Positions 9,198 to 17,674 of a stretch of 64,000 bases of DNA are shown here, piece after piece. Within the stretch, counting starts at the first letter, position 1; the number at the start of each line of letters is the position of its first letter. The notes beneath the pieces are model-generated. The model made no database searches, was not told the DNA's origin, and saw nothing but the letters and a program-made list of their open reading frames with translations. The stretch comes from Cognaticolwellia sediminilitoris (GTDB taxonomy: Bacteria; Pseudomonadota; Gammaproteobacteria; Enterobacterales; Alteromonadaceae): positions 62,001-126,000 of the forward strand of contig NBOG01000008.1 in NCBI GenBank assembly GCA_002104535.1. The letters are read 5' to 3'. Position numbers and translations under genes: made by a program.

Positions 9198-9996
9198 ATC
9201 TAGCAACAATACCGCTAACATTATGACGGTTAACAAAAAAACAATAACTTTTGCCTTTTTAGCATTAGTTACTGTACTGGTAGTTGTTGTGGTTTTACTT
9301 CGTCCTGCACCACAAAACATAACTTTGCGATTTCACCCCTTTGTTGGCGACAACCCTTTTCTGTTAAACACACAAAGCTACCAAAATCCTGGTGGTGATG
9401 GTGAATTTACCGTCCGTGATTTTCAGTTATTTATTAGTAATATCGTTTTAAGCTCGCCGACAAATCAAATCAACGAACAAGAAAGCTACCATTTGCTCAG
9501 GTTTGACGGAAATAGTGCTTTCGACCAAATTGTTATCCCCCAAATTAAACTTAGAAGCCATAACCAGTTATCATTCGGTATTGGTGTTGATCCAAAAGCT
9601 AATGGCTCACTCATGTTTTCTGGTGATTTAGATCCCAACAGCCGTATGGCTTGGAACTGGCAAGTAGGTTATAAGTTTTTATTATTAGAAGGAACATTAA
9701 CGGTTAATAAGCAGCAATTGCCTTTGGTCTATCATATTGGCTTCGACGAAAGTTACACCGAACTCAACTTTGACATAGCGAATAAAATTATGCCGGAAAA
9801 TGGTGTTATTAATTTCAAAATAGACTTACAGCGTTTATTTCAAAAAGACAATTCTCATGACGTTATACCAACTCAGCCACAACTACCCCAAGACATTGAG
9901 TATATTGATATGTATAAAATGTCTCATGTGAAGTTCTCTCCTGAAGATGTAAAAAGCATTGCCAACGGATTCAATCACTTTATTACTATTATGTAA
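9190..9996 (+). CDS. MbnP-like periplasmic protein (candidate copper-binding partner of the diheme enzyme)
   Basis: 268 residues from the ATG at 9190, which overlaps the end of the peroxidase gene; an upstream ATG at 9154 and a later one at 9223 are alternatives. A hydrophobic segment at residues 18-37 acts as signal or anchor. The mature part shows the MbnP domain pattern: beta strand LRFHPFVGDNPF, Tyr-Asn-Gly turn, FTVRDFQLFISNIVL, YHLLRFDG, LSFGIGVDPKANG, SGDLDPNSRMAWNWQVGYKF. W155 and W157 are the only tryptophans in the protein. In methanotroph MbnP a Trp is converted to kynurenine by MbnH and the protein binds copper. That this homologue does the same is inference. Confidence 0.8.
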   Translation: MTKSSNNTANIMTVNKKTITFAFLALVTVLVVVVVLLRPAPQNITLRFHPFVGDNPFLLNTQSYQNPGGDGEFTVRDFQLFISNIVLSSPTNQINEQESYHLLRFDGNSAFDQIVIPQIKLRSHNQLSFGIGVDPKANGSLMFSGDLDPNSRMAWNWQVGYKFLLLEGTLTVNKQQLPLVYHIGFDESYTELNFDIANKIMPENGVINFKIDLQRLFQKDNSHDVIPTQPQLPQDIEYIDMYKMSHVKFSPEDVKSIANGFNHFITIM

Positions 9997-10456
9997 TGGC
10001 GCGCTGACGGTTAAATTTATACCTAACGTCTTCTATTCAATCTCTGGCTAAATAAAGTCTACATATTGTTTTTCCTGCCAGACTTTTACATTTTGCAATG
10101 CGATTTATAAACTCACGTTGCACTTTAACGCCAATATATTGCGTGTTTTTACGATAATTTTACCCCCCTTCTTTAGCTCCCCAAAATTTAAAAGCAGCCT
10201 AAGTGCTGTTATTTATCGTATTTAAATATATTTCTAATTATTTTTATAAAAATAAAGCACTGAATTTAAATACAAAAAATAATAAACATAAAAATACAGT
10301 CGATTTTTCGAACAAACTGGTTGACGAGAAAAACCGCTCATGGGATTATGACTACCGACTGGGCAAATGCTCACTTTAGATTTTTTGCCGGAAACTATAA
10401 AAAATGCAACTTAATAATGCATTTACTAATAACGCATAATATATACAGGCTTAACT
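9997..10456. other. 460-bp intergenic region between the MbnP-like gene and the polyol locus
   Basis: Very AT-rich. The only clear structure is an 18-base perfect palindrome TTATTTTTATAAAAATAA at 10238-10255, which could end the preceding operon or bind a regulator. I see no small ORF resembling a methanobactin precursor here. The promoter of the outer-membrane gene should lie in the last 100 bases. Confidence 0.4.
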
Positions 10457-11221
10457 ATGCTAAAAACTATAAATAAATTGGGGAAAACACTCGCAATTCT
10501 ATCTGGTTGTTTAGGCGCGCAAGCGCTAGCACAAGATAGCGGAGAATGGGATTTGAATTTTGGCATAAAAACCAATCATTTGTGGCATGGCTTTATTGTT
10601 ACAGATGGCGTTATGACTGCTGGGGCATTAGAGTATAAGACTGCAGATAAAAACACCACGTTCGGACTTTGGGCTGGCGGTTCGTTCAACGGAGAATACA
10701 AAGAGTTTACGTACTATGCATCGCATAAATTTTCAGACCATTTCTTTGTCGAGGTAGTCAATCACGGCAATCACTCAGGCATTCCTGATAGCGAAGTAGA
10801 TATTTTCAATTATTCTTCTGACGACACTAAAACAGGTAATTTTACCGATATTGGCATCGGGTACACTTTTACAGGTGACACGCCAATTTCAATTTATTAT
10901 GCCATTATCGTTCAAGGCGTAGATAAACACATTGACGAAAAGTCAGCCGAAGTTCAACGCTCTTACACTAATTATATTGAAGTTTCAGCACCCGTTTGGC
11001 ACGGTAAAAATGGCGAAACTGTTAACGCTTTTATCGGTGGTGCATTCTCTCCAGTTCATAAGCGAAATTTCTACTCTGATAATGCCAACATAAATAACCT
11101 CGGATTTACTTTTTCAAAAGAGCTTAAGGTATTAAATACAACCTTACCAGTTTCGGCAACAGCAATGTGGAATCCAGCACTCAATCATGGCGCGCTGCAA
11201 GTCGCCATTGACTTGTTCTGA
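10457..11221 (+). CDS. Outer-membrane beta-barrel protein, putative porin of the polyol locus
   Basis: 254 residues with a signal peptide ending at about residue 26 (AQALAQ|DSG). The mature chain alternates polar and aromatic residues in short strands (WDLNFGIKTNHLWHGF, FGLWAGGSFNG, FTYYASHKF, FTDIGIGYTF, YIEVSAPVWHG) and ends with a terminal Phe (LQVAIDLF), the usual outer-membrane assembly signal. This resembles the TIGR02001/TorF-type putative porins but the assignment is not firm. It lies 207 bp before the NCS1-type permease in the same direction, so a role in passing the sugar alcohol through the outer membrane is plausible but not shown. Confidence 0.65.
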   Translation: MLKTINKLGKTLAILSGCLGAQALAQDSGEWDLNFGIKTNHLWHGFIVTDGVMTAGALEYKTADKNTTFGLWAGGSFNGEYKEFTYYASHKFSDHFFVEVVNHGNHSGIPDSEVDIFNYSSDDTKTGNFTDIGIGYTFTGDTPISIYYAIIVQGVDKHIDEKSAEVQRSYTNYIEVSAPVWHGKNGETVNAFIGGAFSPVHKRNFYSDNANINNLGFTFSKELKVLNTTLPVSATAMWNPALNHGALQVAIDLF

Positions 11222-11428
11222 ATTAGCTCACGGCAAAGATATTGAAATTTTTGAACAACTAAAAATAGTCGGCTTGCAGATGTAAAGGCAGCATAGATTT
11301 TAGTTAACTATTATAAAACGGTAAAATTATTAACGCTTAATCAGCAAAGATTAATAATTTTAGTCTAAAAAAAGATTTATCACTTAACCGCTTATTTACG
11401 CCACGTTAGTGATAACAAGGAAATAAAA

Positions 11429-13144
11429 ATGGCTAATATTGAAAGAGAGTGTTCATTTAGTGAAGTAAATGAAGAACAAATGCCCGTTGCAAAAAGCAAA
11501 TTGCATGGTTGGAAACATTTTGCCGGTTTATATGCTGGCGAACATGTCGCCGCAACAGAATTTGTGATCGGCGCAACCTTTGTTGCATTGGGGGCTGCAA
11601 CGACAGATATTTTGCTCGGTTTATTAATTGGTAATTTATTAGCTATGTGTTCTTGGTGGTTGTTAACGGCGCCCATAGCCGTTGAAACCCGATTAAGTTT
11701 ATATAATTACCTTAATAAGATTGCCGGTAATTCAATGACCAAGCTTTATAACTGGGCTAATGTAGTGATATTTTCGGTGATCTCCGCCGCCATGATCACC
11801 GTCTCCTCCACCGCTGTCAGATTCTTGTTTGATATACCCGCACAACTCAATTGGTATCCCAGTAGCTTTTGGTTTGTTGCCATTGTTCTAGCTGTTGGCT
11901 CTATCGTGGTAATTGTGGCTATGTATGGATTTTCAACCGTTGCTGACTTTTCTAAAATATGTGCACCTTGGTTATTTGTTATCTTTATTTCTGGGTCGTT
12001 TACTTTATTTCCAGCCTTATCTCACCATGTATTAGGCACTACAACCCTTGCCGACTGGCGAGACTTCATTACCATTGGCGATAGTTCCATTTGGACTGGT
12101 TTCACCACCGATGGCGAGAAAGGTATCGGGTTATTGGAAGTCATTGGTTTTGCATGGGCCGCTAACTCTATTACCCATTTTGGCTTAATTGACATGGCGA
12201 TATTCCGTTTCGCGAAACGCAAAAGATACGGGTTATTATCGGGCGTAGGGATGTTTTTTGGTCATTATTTAGCCTGGATTTCTGCCGGTATTATGGGCGC
12301 AGGTGCTGCGGTATTACTGAAAACAACGATCACGGCCTTAGACCCAGGCGACGTTGCTTACCATGCCTTAGGTTTAACAGGTTTTGTTATTATTATAATT
12401 GCCGGTTGGACTACCGCTAACGCCAACCTTTATCGCGCAGGATTAGCGGCGCAATCTATTTTTGTTAATCACTCACGCGAAAAAACAACTGCAATAGTCG
12501 GTGTTGTTACGGTGATCATTGCCTGTTTTCCTTTCGTTTTTTCACAAATGTTACCACTACTAACTTATGCCGGCTTATTAGTGGTACCCGTTGGCGGCAT
12601 CGTTTTTGCTGAACATGTATTATTTCCAAAAATTGGCTTAACTCGTTACTGGGCTAAGTACCAAAATATATCTCGCAGCATCCCAGCAATTGCCACGTGG
12701 GCACTGGCGTTAGTATTTGGGTTTGGCTTAAATGCGCTCGATGTCATGTCATTCTATTACTTATTTATACCGACATGGATATTCAGCATTATTATTTACA
12801 CTGTTTTAGCGAAAAAATATGGTGCAGACAAAGACTATACCCCACAAGTTGAAGCTGAAGCGCTTGAGCAATACCAAATGGTGAACTATCAGGCTGAACA
12901 AGCAGTTAACGAGAAAGCCTTTATCGTTGACACTAGCCAATTCAGTAAAGTATTGAATGCAATATCGACGATTTCATTAATAATTATTAGCGTTTTTGCT
13001 AGTCAGGTGATGTTTTTTAGCGAAACCATGGCAATTTATGAGGCGAATAAGGTGCAATTTGAATTGTACTGTTTCATTTTTACCATCTTGTATTTTTCCA
13101 GCGCATATATATCGCTTAAACGTCAAAAGGCACTTAATAAGTAG
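11429..13144 (+). CDS. NCS1-type (purine-cytosine permease family) transporter, candidate polyol permease
   Basis: 571 residues with about 12 hydrophobic segments. N-terminal GEHVAATEFVIGATFVALG and the following GNLLAMCSWWLLTAPIAVE correspond to the first helices of the nucleobase/cation symporter-1 family. The ATG at 11429 follows AAGGAAAT. A longer hydrophilic stretch (about 470-505) precedes two extra C-terminal helices, which is unusual compared with CodB-like members of about 420 residues. Most known NCS1 substrates are nucleobases, hydantoins, thiamine or allantoin. Here every downstream gene is for mannitol/fructose use, so a polyol substrate is the contextual inference. Confidence 0.75.
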   Translation: MANIERECSFSEVNEEQMPVAKSKLHGWKHFAGLYAGEHVAATEFVIGATFVALGAATTDILLGLLIGNLLAMCSWWLLTAPIAVETRLSLYNYLNKIAGNSMTKLYNWANVVIFSVISAAMITVSSTAVRFLFDIPAQLNWYPSSFWFVAIVLAVGSIVVIVAMYGFSTVADFSKICAPWLFVIFISGSFTLFPALSHHVLGTTTLADWRDFITIGDSSIWTGFTTDGEKGIGLLEVIGFAWAANSITHFGLIDMAIFRFAKRKRYGLLSGVGMFFGHYLAWISAGIMGAGAAVLLKTTITALDPGDVAYHALGLTGFVIIIIAGWTTANANLYRAGLAAQSIFVNHSREKTTAIVGVVTVIIACFPFVFSQMLPLLTYAGLLVVPVGGIVFAEHVLFPKIGLTRYWAKYQNISRSIPAIATWALALVFGFGLNALDVMSFYYLFIPTWIFSIIIYTVLAKKYGADKDYTPQVEAEALEQYQMVNYQAEQAVNEKAFIVDTSQFSKVLNAISTISLIIISVFASQVMFFSETMAIYEANKVQFELYCFIFTILYFSSAYISLKRQKALNK

Positions 13145-13190
13145 TTGTTACATTAAGTCTGACAACAACGAACTTATAAATTAAAGCAGC

Positions 13191-13233
13191 CGTTATATTC
13201 AGCCTAAGCATTATCAGCTCGCTGAATATAACG
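13191..13233. promoter_or_regulatory. 13-bp inverted repeat between the permease and mannitol dehydrogenase genes
   Basis: Arms CGTTATATTCAGC (13191-13203) and GCTGAATATAACG (13221-13233) match perfectly across a 17-base spacer. It lies about 90 bp before the dehydrogenase start. It could be the SorC-family operator or a stem-loop that sets the relative expression of permease and enzymes. No T run follows. Confidence 0.5.
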
Positions 13234-13319
13234 AAAAACAAACAGTTCAACGGGGTGACCGACATTATTGTCCCCCTGATTACACTTTAGCTTCAGTCCT
13301 AATTAGCAAGGCCAAAAAA

Positions 13320-14876
13320 ATGACTAATTCTCCACATAACGAAAGCCAAACAGAAGATTTAATGCAATCGTTAAATCAATTAACCTTAGCTGATCTTCCA
13401 AGCGATATTGATATTCCAAACTACGATCGTAGTAAACTTAAAGCTGGTATTGTGCATATTGGTGTAGGTGGTTTTCACCGTGCACATCAAGCGATGTATA
13501 TTAATGAATTATTAAAAAGCCCAGGCTCAGAACAATGGGCGATTTGTGGTATTGGCTTACTGGAAAACAATCGTAGCTTGCGCGATACTTTAGTAAAGCA
13601 AGATTATCTCTATTCTTTAGTGGTACGTCATCCAAATGGACAAATCGATAATAAAGTCATTGGCTCAATGATCGACTTTATTTTTGCGCCTGACAACAAG
13701 CAAAGCGTTATCGATAAATTAGCTGATAGCAATACTAAAATTGTTTCGTTAACCATCACCGAAGGTGGCTATAACTTAAATCCAACCACGGGTGAGCTTG
13801 ATTTAGAAAACCCGGGCATTGCTCATGACATTGCACATCCTGATGAACCCAAAACGGCCTTTGGGTATATCGCTGCGGCATTAAAAATCCGCAAGGAGAA
13901 TAATAACCAAGCTTTTACCGTGCAATCGTGTGACAACATTCAGCACAATGGTGCGGTAACACGAAAAATGCTACTGACCTTTACCGCACAGCAAGACCCT
14001 GAACTAAGTGCATGGATCGCTCAACATGTTGCCTTCCCCAATGCGATGGTAGATCGCATTACACCGGTTACCACAAAAGTTGAGATTGATTATGTCGCAA
14101 CAACCTATGGCTTAAAAGATGAATGGCCGATCACCTGTGAGTCGTTTTCACAATGGGTTATTGAAGATAACTTTAGTGACGGTCGCCCTAACTGGGACTT
14201 AGCCGGTGCACAATTTGTCTGTGACGTAACCCCGTTTGAAAAAATGAAAATTCGCTTATTAAATGCCGGCCACTCTGTATTAGGTTTATTGGGCGCTATT
14301 CATGGCTACGCTACTATAGATGAAACCGTGTCTAATCAAGATTTTGCTGTGTTCTTGCGGGCTTATATGGACTTAGAAGTAACCCCTCTACTGGATCAAT
14401 TAGACGGCATTGATATAGAACAATACAAAGACACCTTAATTGAGCGTTTTTCAAATCCGAATATCAAAGATAGTTTAGCGCGTATTTGCAGCGAAAGTTC
14501 AGCAAAATTGCCCAAGTTTTTAATTGCCACTATCACAGAAAACTTGGCGGAAAAACGTGATTGTTCGTTAGCCGCATTAGTCATAGCGACTTGGTGTTTA
14601 TACAGCGACAAGCAAGTAAACCAAGCACAAGAAGCGCTAGATATCCAAGATGCGATGCGAGATGAACTTCACCGATATGCACAAAATACAGCAACAGACA
14701 AGCTCGCCTTTTTAAAACTTAACATTATTTTTGATGATTTAATTGCCCATCCAGCGTTTAGTCAACTGTACCTGAATGCCATTAATTTACTTTATGTACC
14801 CGCGAGTAATATTAAAAATATTATGAAAAATACCCTTGAGCAAAAGTTGCATAAAGTTGCTGCGGAGACCAAGTAA
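13320..14876 (+). CDS. Mannitol 2-dehydrogenase family (polyol:NAD oxidoreductase)
   Basis: Oxidises mannitol to fructose with NAD(P). 518 residues, slightly longer than the usual 480-500 because of an N-terminal extension of about 35 residues. The Rossmann motif HIGVGGFHRAHQA (46-58) is typical of the long-chain polyol dehydrogenases. Catalytic K310, N315 and H318 sit in KMKIRLLNAGHSVLG, with the Asn of DNIQHNG at 210 as the further active-site residue. Other members act on arabinitol, sorbitol or uronates (UxuB), so the substrate rests on context. The stop codon overlaps the start of the fructokinase gene (TAATG), indicating translational coupling. Confidence 0.9.
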   Translation: MTNSPHNESQTEDLMQSLNQLTLADLPSDIDIPNYDRSKLKAGIVHIGVGGFHRAHQAMYINELLKSPGSEQWAICGIGLLENNRSLRDTLVKQDYLYSLVVRHPNGQIDNKVIGSMIDFIFAPDNKQSVIDKLADSNTKIVSLTITEGGYNLNPTTGELDLENPGIAHDIAHPDEPKTAFGYIAAALKIRKENNNQAFTVQSCDNIQHNGAVTRKMLLTFTAQQDPELSAWIAQHVAFPNAMVDRITPVTTKVEIDYVATTYGLKDEWPITCESFSQWVIEDNFSDGRPNWDLAGAQFVCDVTPFEKMKIRLLNAGHSVLGLLGAIHGYATIDETVSNQDFAVFLRAYMDLEVTPLLDQLDGIDIEQYKDTLIERFSNPNIKDSLARICSESSAKLPKFLIATITENLAEKRDCSLAALVIATWCLYSDKQVNQAQEALDIQDAMRDELHRYAQNTATDKLAFLKLNIIFDDLIAHPAFSQLYLNAINLLYVPASNIKNIMKNTLEQKLHKVAAETK

Positions 14877-15796
14877 TGAACAGCTTATTCATCAACCATA
14901 AAGCCGCTAGCGAAATTTCTATCAGTTGTTTTGGTGAAGTATTATGGGATTGTTTCGCCAGCGGTAAACGTTTGGGTGGTGCGCCGTTGAATGTTTGCTT
15001 ACGGTTAAATTCGCTCGGTATAAAAGCTCAAATGTTAAGTGCTGTTGGCGATGACGTTTTAGGCAAAGAATTGTTCGAGGTTATTAAGTCGCGCAACATT
15101 AAAACTGACTTTATCGGGATTAATCCTGATAAAAAAACCAGTACGGTGGACGTTTTACTAGATCATCACGGTTCAGCCACATACGAAATTGTTGCCGATA
15201 CGGCTTGGGATAACATTACCTTAACTCCAGACCTTACTGAGCAAGTAAAAATATCTGACATTTTGGTCTTTGGTAGCTTAGTGGCTCGTGAAGCTGCATC
15301 ATTAAAGACTTTAAAGCAATTAATTAATGTCGCACAATTTAAAATTTTTGATGTTAACTTACGTAAGCCACATTATGAACTGAATACCTTAATGGAATTA
15401 ATGCAGGCGGCTGATTTTATTAAACTCAACGATGATGAGCTTTACGAAATAGCACATGCTATGGGCTCTCAATTCAACTCGTTAGAGCAAAACGTTGAAT
15501 TTATTGCCGAAAAAACAAATACGCCTTTCATGTGTGTAACCAAAGGGTCTCATGGTGCACTACTGAAAATTAATGACCAAAATTACTATAATTCAGGCTA
15601 CCTGATTAACGTGGTTGACACCGTTGGCGCCGGCGATGCATTTTTAGGCTCTTTAATCTATCAACTTTGCAATACCACTAATGCGCAATATGCGGTTGAT
15701 TTTGCCTGCGCTGTCGGCGCTATGGTGGCACAAAGCCATGGCGCGACACCTGAGTTATCAATGAATGCTATTGAACAATTTATGAATCCACTATGA
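14876..15796 (+). CDS. PfkB-family fructokinase
   Basis: Phosphorylates fructose, probably at C6, to feed glycolysis. 306 residues. The N-terminal FGEVLWDCF and GGAPLNVCLRLNSLG segments are those of bacterial fructokinases; the C-terminal DTVGAGDAFLGSL carries the anion hole and the catalytic Asp, and DVNLRKPHY the central strand. Its start overlaps the stop of the dehydrogenase gene. With that gene it makes the path mannitol to fructose to fructose 6-phosphate. Confidence 0.92.
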   Translation: MNSLFINHKAASEISISCFGEVLWDCFASGKRLGGAPLNVCLRLNSLGIKAQMLSAVGDDVLGKELFEVIKSRNIKTDFIGINPDKKTSTVDVLLDHHGSATYEIVADTAWDNITLTPDLTEQVKISDILVFGSLVAREAASLKTLKQLINVAQFKIFDVNLRKPHYELNTLMELMQAADFIKLNDDELYEIAHAMGSQFNSLEQNVEFIAEKTNTPFMCVTKGSHGALLKINDQNYYNSGYLINVVDTVGAGDAFLGSLIYQLCNTTNAQYAVDFACAVGAMVAQSHGATPELSMNAIEQFMNPL

Positions 15797-15881
15797 TTTA
15801 TACCCATTCCAATGGTTTATAAAAGCTTGTAACCTAGTTAGAAAGTGATTATGGGTCAAAATGCAATAAGGATAATTTAAG

Positions 15882-16601
15882 TTGATTAAATCTAAAGCTT
15901 TATCCATACCTAACGAAATAAGTTTGATTATTTTTGATTGTGATGGCGTGTTGGTAGATAGTGAGATACTCAGCCAACGTGTGTTGTTAAGCCTGCTGAA
16001 AGAAATTGATGTCGATGTAAGCGAAGAATATTTTCTAAACAATTTCTTAGGGTATAATTTTGAGCATGTGACCGCTAAAGTCTTAGCAGACTTTTCAGTT
16101 ACTTTAACCCGTGATTTTCGTGAAAACTTTCGCGTGGAATTGATCAAAGTTTTTGCAGCAGAATTACAAAAGACTCAGCATCTTGATTGGCTACTATCTC
16201 AACTTAGTGTCAACAGTTGTGTTGCGACTAGTGGCAGTCCTGAAAAAGTAAAACACTCGCTGCACTATACCAAGCTCGAACCGTATTTTAACGACCGAGT
16301 ATTTACCTCTTCAGAGGTTGAAAATGGCAAACCAGCGCCAGATTTATTTTTACATGCAGCTAAACGTATGGGTGTTGAACCGCAAAACTGTTTGGTGTTA
16401 GAAGACTCAAAAGCAGGTATCTGCGCAGCACAAGCAGCCAATATGCATGTAATTCGGTATATTGGTGCTAGTCACTTGAAAACGAAAGATATCACTACTC
16501 AATTACTCGATAGTGTTAGTACAATAAGCCATTGGAAGCAATTATTTGAGCTGGTACCTTCGCTTAGTTCATCAGTTAAATCGAGAGGAAAACCGTGTTA
16601 A
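15882..16601 (+). CDS. HAD-superfamily hydrolase, beta-phosphoglucomutase/phosphatase-like
   Basis: 239 residues; TTG start at 15882 with AAGGAT upstream. HAD motif I is FDCDGVLVDSE (nucleophile Asp19, acid/base Asp21), motif II CVATSGSP, the Lys of motif III lies in ENGKPAPDLFLHAA, and motif IV is VLEDSKAGICAA. The helical cap follows motif I, as in subfamily IA. Likely substrates are sugar phosphates; in this operon mannitol 1-phosphate or fructose phosphate is conceivable, perhaps to relieve toxic accumulation. The reaction cannot be read from the sequence. It overlaps the regulator gene by 7 bases. Confidence 0.88.
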   Translation: MIKSKALSIPNEISLIIFDCDGVLVDSEILSQRVLLSLLKEIDVDVSEEYFLNNFLGYNFEHVTAKVLADFSVTLTRDFRENFRVELIKVFAAELQKTQHLDWLLSQLSVNSCVATSGSPEKVKHSLHYTKLEPYFNDRVFTSSEVENGKPAPDLFLHAAKRMGVEPQNCLVLEDSKAGICAAQAANMHVIRYIGASHLKTKDITTQLLDSVSTISHWKQLFELVPSLSSSVKSRGKPC

Positions 16602-17554
16602 AGCGTTCTAATTCAGAAATAAGAAAACTAGACGACGCCGCTAAAGCAGGTTGGTTGTATTATGTTGCTGGCAATACGCAAGAAGAAATTGCTAAAAAAC
16701 TCAATGTCTCGCGTCAATCTGCACAACGTATGGTAGCGTTATCGGTCAGCGAGGGCTTGATTAAAGTCAGGCTAGAGCATCCAATCGCTAAGTGCATGGA
16801 CTTGCAATTAAAAATCAAAAACCGCTTTGGATTACAGTCTTGTATTGTCGTGCCAAGTGATACGAGTGAGCCAAATTCGACCTTAGGACTGGCGCAAGCC
16901 GGCGCAAAAGAAATAGAGCTGCACTTAAAATCAACCGAACCGAAAGTAATAGCAATGGGCACAGGTCGAGTATTACGCGCTTGTGTAGAAGAATTATCAT
17001 TGTTGAACTGTGAACAACATCAAATTGTTGCCTTACTCGGCAACATGGCGTCAGATGGTTCCGCGTCATCATACGATGTGGTAATGCGCATGGCTGAGCA
17101 CATTAACGCTAAACATTACCCTATGCCATTACCCGTGCTGCCAAACAGTAAAGAAGAAAAAGAGCAGTTGCACGCCCAGCGTTATATCGCTAACAATCTG
17201 AAGTTAGCCGCGCAAGCGGATGTAACTTTTATTGGCGTGGGTAATCTAGCGATTAACTCTCCGCTGCACATCGACGGTTTTGTCACGCCAAAAGAGCTCA
17301 AGGAGTTGCAAACCAAAGGAGCGGTTGGAGAATTAATTAGTTGGGTGTTAGACGTTAACGGTAATTTAATTGATTGCGCCGTTAACCAACGTGTTGCTAG
17401 CACCCCTTTGCAAGTTAATCCTGATAAAGCGGTATACGCTATTGCGGCAGGTGAAGAAAAGGTTTTTGCCATATTAGGAGCGCTGAGATCTAAATTAATT
17501 AATGGTTTAATCACCAATGAATATACCGCTGAAAGACTACTAAGCATAGATTAA
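16595..17554 (+). CDS. SorC/DeoR-type sugar-binding transcriptional regulator
   Basis: 319 residues; GTG start at 16595 with GAGAGGAA upstream, overlapping the HAD gene. The N-terminal helix-turn-helix (about 27-48) is TQEEIAKKLNVSRQSAQR, then the SorC sugar-phosphate-binding domain with GTGRVLRACVEEL, GNMASDGSASSYDVV, and the TFIGVGNLA and IDGFVTPKEL segments of the NagB-like fold. It is the last gene of the polyol operon before pgi and is the likely local regulator, with fructose 6-phosphate or a polyol phosphate as probable effector (inference). Confidence 0.9.
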   Translation: MLKRSNSEIRKLDDAAKAGWLYYVAGNTQEEIAKKLNVSRQSAQRMVALSVSEGLIKVRLEHPIAKCMDLQLKIKNRFGLQSCIVVPSDTSEPNSTLGLAQAGAKEIELHLKSTEPKVIAMGTGRVLRACVEELSLLNCEQHQIVALLGNMASDGSASSYDVVMRMAEHINAKHYPMPLPVLPNSKEEKEQLHAQRYIANNLKLAAQADVTFIGVGNLAINSPLHIDGFVTPKELKELQTKGAVGELISWVLDVNGNLIDCAVNQRVASTPLQVNPDKAVYAIAAGEEKVFAILGALRSKLINGLITNEYTAERLLSID

Positions 17555-17674
17555 CTTCAATGACAATTAATCGCGAAATGCGTGATTAAGGACTCAAACA
17601 AGCAAACCGCTTGTTGGCAAACTGTGCCATTTTTTTAAAATAAAGTTAAATTATATTATAAAGGCTTATTAAAC

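Noticed and set aside
9997-10456. Methanobactin precursor (mbnA) near the MbnP/MbnH-like genes
   Set aside because: No short ORF with the expected Cys pairs and leader was seen in the gaps beside the operon.
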